A stretch of 29,860 nucleotides of DNA from an uncultured Brachyspira sp. (GCF_934747485.1 NZ_CAKVGN010000038.1:1-29860); one strand, 5' to 3'; shown: positions 22,147 to 29,860, numbered from the stretch's first letter. Translations and numbers: made by a program. Notes: generated by a model from the sequence alone, not told the origin.

Positions 22147-23355
22147 ATGTCTAAGAAAACTAATAAAGAAGCATGTGCTTTATGCGGAAGAGAATTAAAA
22201 GAATTAAGCAGATATATAGAAGGAAATGAGGGGTATTTATGCTCTGATTGTTCTGCTATAGCAAATGATTATTTCAATGCTCATAATAGTATAAAACCTA
22301 ATAATAAAAAATATGATATAAAAATACTTCCCCCAAAAGAGATTAAAGCTTTACTCGACCAATATGTTATAGGTCAGGATTATGCTAAAAAGATATTGTC
22401 TGTTGCTGTGTACAATCATTATAAAAGAATAATGCAGGACAACACTAATAACGATGTTGAAATAGAGAAGTCTAATGTACTTTTAATAGGGCCTACAGGA
22501 AGCGGTAAAACTTTACTTGCACGCACTTTGGCTAAGGCTTTGAATGTGCCTTTTGCTATTGCCGATGCTACTACTGTTACAGAAGCTGGATATGTGGGTG
22601 ATGATGTTGAGAATATACTTCTTCGCCTTATACAAAATGCTGATGGGGACGTGAAATTAGCAGAAAAAGGAATAATATATATTGATGAAATAGACAAAAT
22701 ATCACGCAAGAGTGAATCTCGTTCTATTACAAGAGATGTATCTGGAGAAGGTGTTCAGCAGGCTTTATTAAAGATAATAGAAGGAACAATATCAAGCGTG
22801 CCTCCTTATGGCGGAAGAAAGCACCCTCATCAAAATAATATAGATATAAATACTTCTAATATACTTTTTATATGCGGCGGGGCTTTTATAGACATAGAAA
22901 AATCTATTGCAGAGCGTACTTCCAAAAAAGGTCTTGGTTTTGCTGCTGAAGTTAGTTCTATGGATAATTTGGAATATGATGAGATAATGAGGCATATTGC
23001 AACTGAGGACTTAGTAAAATTTGGACTTATACCAGAGCTTATAGGAAGGCTTCCTGTTGTTGCTACTTTACAAGAGCTTAAAGAAGAAGATTTGATTAGA
23101 ATATTAAAAGAGCCTAAAAACTCACTTATTAAACAATATAAAAAATTATTTGAGTATGATAATGTTGATTTAAGTTTTGATGATGAGGCTTTAAAAGTGA
23201 TAGTAAAAAAGGCAATGGAAGAGCATACAGGAGCGAGAGGATTAAGGGCTTTATTTGAAAAGGTAATGCTTGACTCAATGTATGATTTGCCTTCTGATAA
23301 AAAGTCTATCAAAATAAAAAAAGAATACGTTGAAGAGAAACTAAATATACACTAA
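22147..23355 (+). CDS. clpX: ATP-dependent Clp protease ATP-binding subunit ClpX
   Basis: 402-residue AAA+ unfoldase that feeds substrates to ClpP. Numbered from the upstream ATG 22141: zinc-binding cysteines C12, C15, C34 and C37; Walker A GPTGSGKT (117-124); Walker B IIYIDEID (178-185); the RKH pore loop (226-228); and LGF (265-267) at the place of the ClpP-docking IGF loop. Start 22147 is chosen over 22141 because TTGGA is 7 bases upstream of it but abuts the earlier ATG. clpP is not adjacent. Repeat R2 lies just downstream. Confidence 0.96.
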   Translation: MSKKTNKEACALCGRELKELSRYIEGNEGYLCSDCSAIANDYFNAHNSIKPNNKKYDIKILPPKEIKALLDQYVIGQDYAKKILSVAVYNHYKRIMQDNTNNDVEIEKSNVLLIGPTGSGKTLLARTLAKALNVPFAIADATTVTEAGYVGDDVENILLRLIQNADGDVKLAEKGIIYIDEIDKISRKSESRSITRDVSGEGVQQALLKIIEGTISSVPPYGGRKHPHQNNIDINTSNILFICGGAFIDIEKSIAERTSKKGLGFAAEVSSMDNLEYDEIMRHIATEDLVKFGLIPELIGRLPVVATLQELKEEDLIRILKEPKNSLIKQYKKLFEYDNVDLSFDDEALKVIVKKAMEEHTGARGLRALFEKVMLDSMYDLPSDKKSIKIKKEYVEEKLNIH

Positions 23356-23387
23356 AATTTTTAAGTGTTTTATTTTAATTATTTGCA

Positions 23388-23445
23388 GGGCTTTGCCCCG
23401 CACCCCAGTTCTTTTATTGGTATAAAAGAACCAAAAGAACTGCAT
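23388..23445 (+). repeat. Dispersed hairpin repeat, copy R2
   Basis: 56 of 58 bases match R1 at 14453. It starts GGGCTTTGCCCC and ends AAAAGAACTGCAT and lies 32 bases after the clpX stop, where it could act as a 3'-end hairpin. Confidence 0.75.
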
Positions 23446-23563
23446 TTAATGAAGCCTAGCTTTTTATGCATAGACAAAAACATGATATTATTTTAGCTTT
23501 ATATATTCCATACATACAAAGCTATAACATTTGCACTTTCGCGAAGCGTGCCCGAAGGGCGAA

Positions 23564-23605
23564 AACTTTGACGAAGTCCGCACAGCGAAGGCGGGAAAAA
23601 GTTGA
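23564..23605 (+). repeat. 42-bp GC-rich repeat, left copy
   Basis: AACTTTGACGAAGTCCGCAC followed by AGCGAAGGCGGGAAAAAGTT and GA. It is matched in inverted orientation at 26054-26095 at 41 of 42 positions. A further GC-rich block, CGCGAAGCGTGCCCGAAGGG, precedes it. Its GC content stands out against the surrounding DNA. No gene is visible in 23356-23651. Confidence 0.8.
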
Positions 23606-23651
23606 TAGAAAATAAACTTATTGACAGAATATAGTTGCTATACTAATATTA

Positions 23652-25952
23652 CTAATTAAATATTTCATATTCTTTCATCTTTTCAAGTATCTTTTGGTCT
23701 AATAATATATCAGATTCTGACTCTCTATTTATTTCTTCTGATTTACTTTTATTATGCAGCTTTGATAAAAATAAAGAAAGCCTGTCTATTTCATCTGGCG
23801 AGAGATTTGTAAAGGCATATCTTAAATTGGGTAGTATACTTAAAAAACTCTCTTCATCTTGCTTTTCTACAACAGTATCTATTTTTTTTATTATATCATC
23901 ATTGATAAATAAAATATCTCTTGATATAAGAAATATTCCAGATAAAAAATAACTTATTGCATTAGCATCAGATGATTCTAAAAAATTGCATATGGTGTTA
24001 GAAAACTCTTCTGTTGTCATTCCTTTTAATTTATATTTTATTGCCAAACAAACTGCATATATATGTGAGCTTCCAAATGTGTTTGACAATATAGTGTTTA
24101 TTTTTATTGTAAATGCTTCTATTAAATCAGCATCATTTAATATATTTGTGTAAATATTTTTTATATGTTTTGAATATTTAATAGCTTCCTCTTCTTCTAA
24201 ATCTTTTATATAATCCATATTGTTTATAACACAAATAAATGTTGTATTTAAAAGTTTTTTTATTAAATCATTAGCAAAAGATTCTTTTTTTATCATGCTG
24301 TTATATTCAACTATATTTAATAAATAATATAAATTATACAAGCACTCGCATAAACTTATAAAATTACTGTCTTTCAAAATAACATCTTCTATCTTTGAAT
24401 AGTTGTTTACTAAAAAACCTTCTACTCCCATCATATTGGTTTCTATTATTAATTTTGAAATCTCGCTTGAGTTTATATTGCTATCTAATTTCTCTTTTAT
24501 AATATTAATACAAACTTCATCTATTGTTACACCATAAACAGATTTGTCTATTAACAAAGATTCTGCGTTGGTTTTATATTTATATTTCCAAATCTCTCTT
24601 GCTAAGTTTTTATTGATTCTATTAATATAATCTGGTCCCTTTATTAGCCTACAAAAATCAATATCTAAAAATCTTATTTTGTGAAAGAATCTGCTCTTTT
24701 GAAAATGTGTATCATCTTTAACAATATCAAGTATGGTTTCTACTTCACTGCTGTTATCTAATTTAATTTTAAACTTTTTACACAAATTTCTAAAATCAAT
24801 TATCACAGGAGGTACTGAACTTTTTGAAGACACTTTTCCATTTTTTATTCCGGATAATAATTTGATAATGAAATCTATATTTGATTTATTTTCAAAATTA
24901 ATATCCCCTTTTATAAATGATGTTTTTAATGAATCTATAAGCTCATAAACTCCTGCTGTACTTTTTCCTCTAAGTTTTGAAAGATTAACTGCCATGTAGT
25001 AGGCATTTATACAATCTGATATGCTTGCATTATTATAATCTATATTTGAAGCTTTTATTATAAAATACATAACAGTCTCTAAATAGCTATTTAAATTATT
25101 TTCTTCTAAGTTCTTATAAACAAAATCATAGAATGCAGGAAACTCTATTCCAGACTGATAGCCGTTTCTTCTGTCTGCATCTTCAAATGAATATGGTATT
25201 AAATAGCTGTTGGCATTTTTTTTATTGTATTTTTTTAACTTTTCTTCTATATCAATATTTTCTTTTAATTTAGTTATTATGCCTTCCATATGAAAGCTTC
25301 CTATAATAACTAAAACTCTATTATATTTTTTTATGGCTTTTTTAATATTACTTGCCATAAAATATTCTCTGTTTCTTGTTTCTGTATCTTCTTGTTCTAT
25401 TAAACGCATATAATAGCCTAATGTATATACGCTTTTAAAAAAATCTTCTGATGTTTTTACTATGCCGTTTATTTCAAACTCTCTTTCCCAAAGCTCTTGA
25501 AAGGTTCTTAGTCCTGATTTTTGCGTAAGTTTTTTTGTGTAGTCATTTATATCAAATTTTAAATCATCTTTATCGTATACGGAGCTTATTTTTTGATATT
25601 CATCATCTGTATTTTCTATCATAGAAGCAAAAGGCATATCTATAAACTCACAGTTGATATTTCTTTTTGCTGATTCTTTTATTGCTACAAACTCTGGAGA
25701 ATAATCTAAAAATGGATAGTAGCTTCTATATTTAATATCACTATCATAGCTGGAATATATACAAAATGGTGCCTTTGTTTCTTCATCTGTCATAAACTCC
25801 ATTAAATTGTTGGAGTCTATTGGTCCTTCTATTAATATACAATCTGGATTAAAACTATTTATTACTTTTTTTAAATGATATGAGCAAGCTGGGGAATGAT
25901 GCCTTATAGGTAATAGTAGTTGTTGTTTTTCTAAGTTATTTTTTTTTGACAT
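23652..25952 (-). CDS. DUF5682 family protein, orphan
   Basis: 766 residues from ATG 25952; an in-frame ATG at 26009 would add a hydrophobic 19-residue stretch not usual for the family, and neither start has a clear ribosome site. N-terminal LLPIRHHSPACSYHLKKV (R17, H18, H19) and ILIEGPID (E42), then YPFLDYSPEF, CEFIDMPF, R195-E-Y-F-M199 and VLVIIGSFH221MEGI, match the DUF5682 pattern. This resembles the TraB/EreA-like superfamily with paired His and Glu residues. The long C-terminal part is helical and unrecognised. Relatives usually sit beside MoxR-type ATPase, VWA and DUF5691 genes; none is in this window. Enzymatic activity is unknown. Confidence 0.75.
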   Translation of the reverse strand: MSKKNNLEKQQLLLPIRHHSPACSYHLKKVINSFNPDCILIEGPIDSNNLMEFMTDEETKAPFCIYSSYDSDIKYRSYYPFLDYSPEFVAIKESAKRNINCEFIDMPFASMIENTDDEYQKISSVYDKDDLKFDINDYTKKLTQKSGLRTFQELWEREFEINGIVKTSEDFFKSVYTLGYYMRLIEQEDTETRNREYFMASNIKKAIKKYNRVLVIIGSFHMEGIITKLKENIDIEEKLKKYNKKNANSYLIPYSFEDADRRNGYQSGIEFPAFYDFVYKNLEENNLNSYLETVMYFIIKASNIDYNNASISDCINAYYMAVNLSKLRGKSTAGVYELIDSLKTSFIKGDINFENKSNIDFIIKLLSGIKNGKVSSKSSVPPVIIDFRNLCKKFKIKLDNSSEVETILDIVKDDTHFQKSRFFHKIRFLDIDFCRLIKGPDYINRINKNLAREIWKYKYKTNAESLLIDKSVYGVTIDEVCINIIKEKLDSNINSSEISKLIIETNMMGVEGFLVNNYSKIEDVILKDSNFISLCECLYNLYYLLNIVEYNSMIKKESFANDLIKKLLNTTFICVINNMDYIKDLEEEEAIKYSKHIKNIYTNILNDADLIEAFTIKINTILSNTFGSSHIYAVCLAIKYKLKGMTTEEFSNTICNFLESSDANAISYFLSGIFLISRDILFINDDIIKKIDTVVEKQDEESFLSILPNLRYAFTNLSPDEIDRLSLFLSKLHNKSKSEEINRESESDILLDQKILEKMKEYEIFN

Positions 25953-26053
25953 TATTATAATACAATATTTTTTTATGATGATACAATATATAATAAACAT
26001 TGCAAGCACAAAATTGATTATTGTAGTATATAGTTCTTAAGTTATTATTTTCT

Positions 26054-26095
26054 TCAACTTTTTCCCGCCTTCGCGGTGCGGACTTCGTCAAAGTT
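26054..26095 (-). repeat. 42-bp GC-rich repeat, right copy
   Basis: Inverted copy of 23564-23605 with one difference, so the two copies bracket the DUF5682 gene. Confidence 0.8.
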
Positions 26096-26176
26096 GCAAA
26101 AAGTGCGAGTGTTTTACTCTATATGTTGGAATATGTACAAACTATAGAATAATACCAACATTTTAAGCTAAAAAAT

Positions 26177-26242
26177 TGCAGTTCTTTTGCTTCTTTTATA
26201 CCAATACCGAAAGGTACCTACTCAGTAAAAGAAGTGGGGTGC
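26177..26242 (-). repeat. Dispersed hairpin repeat, copy R3
   Basis: Read on the minus strand: GCACCCC, ACTTCTTTT, a 21-base insert containing GGTACC, then ATTGGTATAAAAGAAG and CAAAAGAACTGC. Relative to R1/R2 the stem closing pair is exchanged (GTTCTTTT/AAAAGAAC becomes CTTCTTTT/AAAAGAAG). Just beyond, at about 26243-26283, are GCTACCCTACGGGCACGC and GGTGGTAAAAGCCACC, another small hairpin. Nothing else is seen in 26010-26346. Confidence 0.7.
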
Positions 26243-26346
26243 TACCCTACGGGCACGCTTAGCAGGTGGTAAAAGCCACCACAAATAAAAGCTTAAAAAA
26301 TATTTTTGGTTACATTTTAGTATACATTTTTTACATGCAATATAAA

Positions 26347-27201
26347 TTATTCGTTTATACCTCCTGCAGTAATGTTTGATATAATCTTTTTAGAGAGTAT
26401 TATATAAATAAGAATAGTAGGAAGAAGTACTATAATAACAGTGGCAAACATACCTGAAAAATCATTAGTATACTTCATAGATTGAATCATAGAAAAAAGA
26501 CCTATTGATAATGGTCTTAAATTAGTTTTACTTGCAAATATCAATGCTGTAAAATATTCATTCCATATAGAAATAAAATTAAATATAGATACAGTTACTA
26601 TACCCGGTGATGCCAATGGAAACATTATATTCCAAAAAGCCCTAAAAGGACTGCATCCATCCATAGTGGCTGCTTCTTCAAATGTATGTGGTATGTTTTT
26701 AAAAAATGATATAAGGAAAAAAATTGTAAAAGGTATATGCATAGCTATATAAACTAATATTAATATAAATCTATTATTGATTAATTTTAAAGTTGCTGCT
26801 ATTCCAAAAAGAGGAATTACTATCATTATTCCTGGCACCCCCATTGCCAATACAAAAATTCTTTTTAATATATCATTTAATTTAAAATCTATTCTTGCTA
26901 TTGCATAAGCAGCAGGAGAACATAACAAAACTAAGCCTACAACAGATACAGATGAATAAATAATAGAGTTCAAAAAATATATACCAACTCTATTATTAAC
27001 AAATGCTTTATAATAATTTTTAAAGTTTATTCCAGAGTTCAATAATTTTCCATCAAAAATATCTGACGTAGTAGACAACGAAGCTAAAAATATCCAACCT
27101 ATACATACAAATATTACTAAACACCAAGTGATCATTATAATATATTTCATTATAAAAAAGAACTTATCAATTATTATTTTTTTTCCTAAACGATTTAACA
27201 T
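26347..27201 (-). CDS. ABC sugar transporter permease, MalG-type
   Basis: 284-residue inner-membrane permease of the CUT1 carbohydrate importer class, with six predicted membrane segments. The cytoplasmic EAA loop that contacts the ATPase is EEAATMDGCSPFRAFWNI (175-192). The N-terminal SLSTTSDIFDGKLLNSGINFKNYY region is typical of MalG/UgpE proteins. It starts 1 bp after the stop of the partner permease, so translation is coupled. The sugar is unknown. No ATPase gene follows; downstream is repeat DNA. Confidence 0.92.
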   Translation of the reverse strand: MLNRLGKKIIIDKFFFIMKYIIMITWCLVIFVCIGWIFLASLSTTSDIFDGKLLNSGINFKNYYKAFVNNRVGIYFLNSIIYSSVSVVGLVLLCSPAAYAIARIDFKLNDILKRIFVLAMGVPGIMIVIPLFGIAATLKLINNRFILILVYIAMHIPFTIFFLISFFKNIPHTFEEAATMDGCSPFRAFWNIMFPLASPGIVTVSIFNFISIWNEYFTALIFASKTNLRPLSIGLFSMIQSMKYTNDFSGMFATVIIVLLPTILIYIILSKKIISNITAGGINE

Positions 27202-27202
27202 A

Positions 27203-28111
27203 TTATTTATTATTATCCCTAAAAAATAAATTTACAAGTAAAAAAGAAAATAATGCTATAACAGAAAGTATAACGCATATAGAAGCCCCCAATCCAGCAT
27301 TTCTCTCTGAAACTATTAAATTAGAACCAAATAATTGAAAATACATATATATTTTTGGCGTAATAGTTCCCGGTTCAGGATCTAAAGGCGAAAATATTTG
27401 AGACCATACAAACATTCCAAAAGCTTCTATACTCCATATTACTATGGCACTTTTTATTGCATTTAATATTAAAGGTATTGTAATTTTAAAAAATTTATCA
27501 AAAGAATTAGCTCCGTCTATAGATGCTGAATCATATAATGTTGAAGGTATAGATTCCATAGAAGCACAAAACATTACCATAAAATATCCTACATTAGAAA
27601 AAGAATATGCTATAAGCATTGACATAAATATATAGTCTGGAGAAGCCCATTTTATATTAGCTAATTGCGTAAGACCAACTAAAGTAAAAAATGATTTTAA
27701 AAAACCATAATCAGGCTGATAAAAATAATAAATCCACATAGTGGCTAAAGCAACAGAAGATATTATATTTGGCAGATAAATTAATGTTTTAAAAAAAGAT
27801 TTCAACTTCATATTTGAAAATGTAAGTATAGAGGCGAAAGAAAGAGAGATAGAAAAAACTATCAATCCCCCAATAAGCCATATAATAAATACATTTTTTA
27901 ATGATTTTAAAAATAAATTGCTTTTAAATAAAAATACAAAATTATCTATACCAACAAATTTCCAATTAAATATACTATCTGATATTGTTTCAACATAAAA
28001 TAAACTCATAATACCTGTTCTAAATACAGGATATAAAAACGCTATTAAAAATACAATAATTGCAGGAAATACAAATATTATCGCAGTTATTTTTCTATAT
28101 TTTTTGTACAT
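27203..28111 (-). CDS. ABC sugar transporter permease, MalF-type
   Basis: 302 residues from ATG 28111, with six membrane segments. The EAA loop is YDSASIDGANSFDKFFKI, the form usual in MalF/UgpA proteins. An in-frame ATG at 28138 would add nine residues, but it overlaps the arm of the intercistronic hairpin (28137-28168). ATG 28111 has GTAGAG upstream and gives the usual MYKKYRK start, so it is preferred. It lies between the binding-protein and second permease genes and forms a heterodimer with the latter. Confidence 0.9.
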   Translation of the reverse strand: MYKKYRKITAIIFVFPAIIVFLIAFLYPVFRTGIMSLFYVETISDSIFNWKFVGIDNFVFLFKSNLFLKSLKNVFIIWLIGGLIVFSISLSFASILTFSNMKLKSFFKTLIYLPNIISSVALATMWIYYFYQPDYGFLKSFFTLVGLTQLANIKWASPDYIFMSMLIAYSFSNVGYFMVMFCASMESIPSTLYDSASIDGANSFDKFFKITIPLILNAIKSAIVIWSIEAFGMFVWSQIFSPLDPEPGTITPKIYMYFQLFGSNLIVSERNAGLGASICVILSVIALFSFLLVNLFFRDNNK

Positions 28112-28136
28112 AATATAATACTCTACAATAATAGAC

Positions 28137-28168
28137 ATACCGTATTTGTTAAATAATAAATACGGTAT
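28137..28168 (-). promoter_or_regulatory. Intercistronic hairpin after the binding-protein gene
   Basis: A perfect 11-bp stem ATACCGTATTT / AAATACGGTAT with a 10-base loop lies between the stop of the binding-protein gene and the permease start. No T run follows on the minus strand. It looks like an mRNA-stabilising or attenuating element rather than a terminator, as between malE and malF in enteric bacteria. Confidence 0.7.
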
Positions 28169-28187
28169 ATCTTACTATATCTATTTT

Positions 28188-29432
28188 TTATTTTTTCATT
28201 TCAGCAATAAACTCTTCCGCTGTTATCTGACCTGACATCAATTTAATAACATTAGCATTGATTATAGGAGTTTTTTCTGTATTCACATCTATTCCGCCAT
28301 CTAAAGGATAATATTTACCCAATCTTGGGAATATTTCTTTAGTATCTTCAAGCTGTTTTGTCCAATATGTAGTTGTACTTGAAACAGGAAGGGCATAAGA
28401 ACGTTTTGCTATTTCCTCATCCCATTTGCCTGTAGTAAGATGTACTATTAAATCAAAAACTTCTTTTGGATATTTAGTATCTTTATTTATTTGAAATGAC
28501 TGACTTCCATAATGCATATCATAAAGTCCATCTGTTCCTCCTTCTACAGTAGGATAAGGGAAATGTCCCCATTCAAAGTCTTCTCCGGCAGTTTCCATTA
28601 CAAAGTTAGGAACCCAAGTACCATTTAAAAACATTGCTGCTTCTCCCCTTGCTAATTCATGTCTTCCTGCTGGGAATTTATTTCCTGCAACTTTAGGAGA
28701 TACATATCCTAATTCTACCATCTCCTGCCAATCTTTAGCTGCTTTTAATACTATAGGGTCATCCCATAAACCTTCTGTAACTAATTGCTGAACAAACTCT
28801 GTTCCTTTATATTTAGCTATGTGATATCCTAATAAAGCATTAATTTCAGCATCATCATCAGTAATAGGAGGTATTCCTAAAGCTTTTATTTTAGCACATG
28901 CATCTTTAAACTCTTCCCAAGTTTCAGGTACTTTTTCAATTCCTGCTTCTCTAAATATCTTTTTATTATAATTAAATAAAAATACAAAAGGCTGATAAGG
29001 AACTGCATATAATGAACCATCTTCAGAAAAAGATCTTCCTAAATCAAGTAATGATTTTATAATAACTTCTTCATAAGGTTTTCCATCTGTAGTATCATAG
29101 ACATTAGTGATATAATCATCTAATTTTAAAGCATATTTGCCCCAATTTTTAGTAGTTCTCTCTATATTTTCATCCCAAAAATCTATAGTCTGACCATTGT
29201 CTAAAGCTGGCTGAAGAGTTTTTCTTATTTCACGTCCATTAAAATTTATCTCTACTTCTATATCAGGGTGCTTAGACATATAATCTTCAATAGCAGCCTT
29301 CACTGCCTGACCTTGAGATTCTGTTTCATTCCACATAGACCAATAAACTATTTTTTTCTTATTTGTATCACTGCCGCCTGAACATGATAATAAAAAAATA
29401 AAAGCTGAGAAAATAATAAGTATTTTTTTCAT
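28188..29432 (-). CDS. ABC sugar-binding lipoprotein (CUT1 class)
   Basis: 414-residue substrate-binding protein. The lipoprotein signal MKKILIIFSAFIFLLSC has lipobox LLSC, giving an acylated C17, then the linker SGGSDTNKKK. The mature part shows the family 1 binding-protein pattern: IVYWSMWNETESQG, DIEVEINFNGREIRKTLQPAL, YAVPYQPFVFLFNYNKKIF, PETWEEFKDACAKIKALG, GEAAMFLNGTW and YGSQSFQINK. It delivers a sugar or oligosaccharide to the two permeases. GGAGG lies 12 bases before the ATG. It is first in the operon and probably made in excess because of the hairpin behind it. Confidence 0.93.
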   Translation of the reverse strand: MKKILIIFSAFIFLLSCSGGSDTNKKKIVYWSMWNETESQGQAVKAAIEDYMSKHPDIEVEINFNGREIRKTLQPALDNGQTIDFWDENIERTTKNWGKYALKLDDYITNVYDTTDGKPYEEVIIKSLLDLGRSFSEDGSLYAVPYQPFVFLFNYNKKIFREAGIEKVPETWEEFKDACAKIKALGIPPITDDDAEINALLGYHIAKYKGTEFVQQLVTEGLWDDPIVLKAAKDWQEMVELGYVSPKVAGNKFPAGRHELARGEAAMFLNGTWVPNFVMETAGEDFEWGHFPYPTVEGGTDGLYDMHYGSQSFQINKDTKYPKEVFDLIVHLTTGKWDEEIAKRSYALPVSSTTTYWTKQLEDTKEIFPRLGKYYPLDGGIDVNTEKTPIINANVIKLMSGQITAEEFIAEMKK

Positions 29433-29711
29433 AGATAAGTATATCCTCCGTAAAATTTATTTTTATGATATTATTAGTTATTAAAAAATAATTTAATTAC
29501 AAAGTATAAATAAAATAGGTATTTTAATTATAAAATTTGAATAGATGTCCCATCTATTATTGAATGATGAATTGAGGGAAATGGTATTTATAGATGAAAT
29601 ACATGAGATTTAATTTTAATATTATTTTCATGATAAATACCTTCATAATAGAATGAATTATAATAGTAAATTATTATAATGAAAAAGTCAATAAATATTT
29701 TAATTTTATTG
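29433..29711. other. Gene-free leader region of the ABC operon with three inverted repeats
   Basis: No coding frame is supported. Visible structures are AATAGATG-tcc-CATCTATT (29540-29558), a perfect 8-bp inverted repeat about 110 bp before the binding-protein gene and a candidate operator; GGTATTTAT / ATAAATACC (29583-29591 and 29633-29641), ends of a long imperfect hairpin; and TTATAATA-gtaaat-TATTATAA (29658-29679). No convincing promoter is seen on the minus strand; TATACT occurs without a good -35. Confidence 0.45.
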
Positions 29712-29756
29712 TGTTTAGGAGCCAGAGATATTGCACATTTTTTAGTTAAAAAAAGT

Positions 29757-29800
29757 AGGTATTCCTTATAATATAAATAACCCAATTTAAAGGAATACCT
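29757..29800 (+). promoter_or_regulatory. Hairpin sequestering the second transposase's ribosome site
   Basis: AGGTATTCCTT (29757-29767) and AAGGAATACCT (29790-29800) form a perfect 11-bp stem. The AAAGGA ribosome site is inside the right arm and the ATG at 29801 follows directly. The stem is kept in the decayed copy. Confidence 0.65.
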
Positions 29801-29860
29801 ATGAAAGAATATACTTCAAATCAAAGAAAAAAGATAGTTCTAAAAATCAATAAAGTTAAG
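29801..29860 (+). CDS. IS481/IS3-like transposase, first 20 codons only
   Basis: ATG 29801 opens MKEYTSNQRKKIVLKINKVK, which aligns with the start of the decayed transposase at 21951 (MKQYNSNQKK...IVLIINKIRN) but has an intact A run and no stop. It is cut by the end of the window, so whether the gene is whole cannot be known. The region should be the start of the helix-turn-helix domain. It is too short for firm family assignment by itself; the call rests on the longer remnant. Confidence 0.7.
   Translation, partial: MKEYTSNQRKKIVLKINKVK

Larger units (their letters stand above)
29712..29860 (+). mobile_element. Left end of an IS481/IS3-like element, cut by the window end
   Basis: It begins TGTTTAGGAGCCAGAGATAT, conserved with the remnant ending at 22044 and diverging to its left, which defines the IS boundary. 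The element runs off the window, so its length and right end are unknown. Confidence 0.75.

Noticed and set aside
22419..23312. Several minus-strand ORFs of 67-160 codons opposite clpX
   Set aside because: All are shadows of an unmistakable ClpX; the low GC leaves few stops on the other strand.
23621..23640. TTGACA...TATACT promoter after the left GC-rich repeat
   Set aside because: The hexamers are only about 12 bp apart and no plus-strand gene follows.
29588..29785. 65-codon minus-strand ORF
   Set aside because: It runs antisense through the IS left end and its hairpin, with no homology-like pattern.
1..29860. tRNA or rRNA genes
   Set aside because: No cloverleaf with a GGTTCRA-type arm or rRNA-like block was recognised on reading both strands; a covariance search was not possible.

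Overview
The window is very AT-rich, densely coded bacterial DNA. The protein set and the style of the genes (a spirochaete-like ribF-rpsO-pnp block, a ClpX, a CoA-disulfide-reductase/NADH-oxidase-type flavoprotein, lipoproteins, large sugar-uptake clusters, AT-rich intergenic DNA with small GC-rich hairpins) point to Brachyspira, an intestinal spirochaete. This is inferred from protein resemblance; no species can be named. The window begins exactly at the first base of an IS1595-type insertion sequence and ends about 150 bases inside a different insertion sequence. It therefore looks like an assembly contig that stops in repeats at both ends.

Layout. 1-714: complete IS1595-family element that has cut off the 5' end of a lipoprotein gene (715-1190). 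1396-2798: a metallo-beta-lactamase-fold hydrolase and an exported protein, minus strand. 3097-4603: a TTGACA/TATACT promoter, a guanine-type purine riboswitch aptamer and an 8-oxoguanine-deaminase-like amidohydrolase. 4724-5737: an FMN-dependent hydroxyacid oxidase relative with a cysteine-rich N-terminus. 5817-11754: a six-gene minus-strand operon for uptake and hydrolysis of a beta-linked disaccharide: PTS IIB, MupG-like GH170, PTS IIC, GH1, GH4 and PTS IIA. A divergent LicR-type PTS-controlled regulator and a private HPr paralogue follow at 11936-14074. The IIABC proteins would import and phosphorylate the sugar, the GH1/GH4/GH170 enzymes would split the phosphosugar, and the regulator would sense PTS phosphorylation state.

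14731-19061: minus-strand housekeeping operon (membrane protein, ribF, rpsO, pnp). 19110-19490: a STAS-domain protein. 19626-20966: the flavin disulfide reductase. 20967-22140: no intact gene, but two inverted copies of a composite repeat and a decayed transposase. 22147-23355: clpX. 23652-25952: an orphan DUF5682 protein flanked by inverted GC-rich repeats. 26347-29432: a CUT1 sugar ABC importer without its ATPase. 29712-29860: the left end and first 20 codons of an IS481/IS3-like transposase.

The intergenic DNA is the least explained part. It carries at least three dispersed repeat families: a composite element with fixed spacing between a palindrome-ended core and two G-tract motifs; a 241-bp MITE-like element with 20-bp inverted ends; and a hairpin family whose stem shows a compensatory base-pair change between copies.
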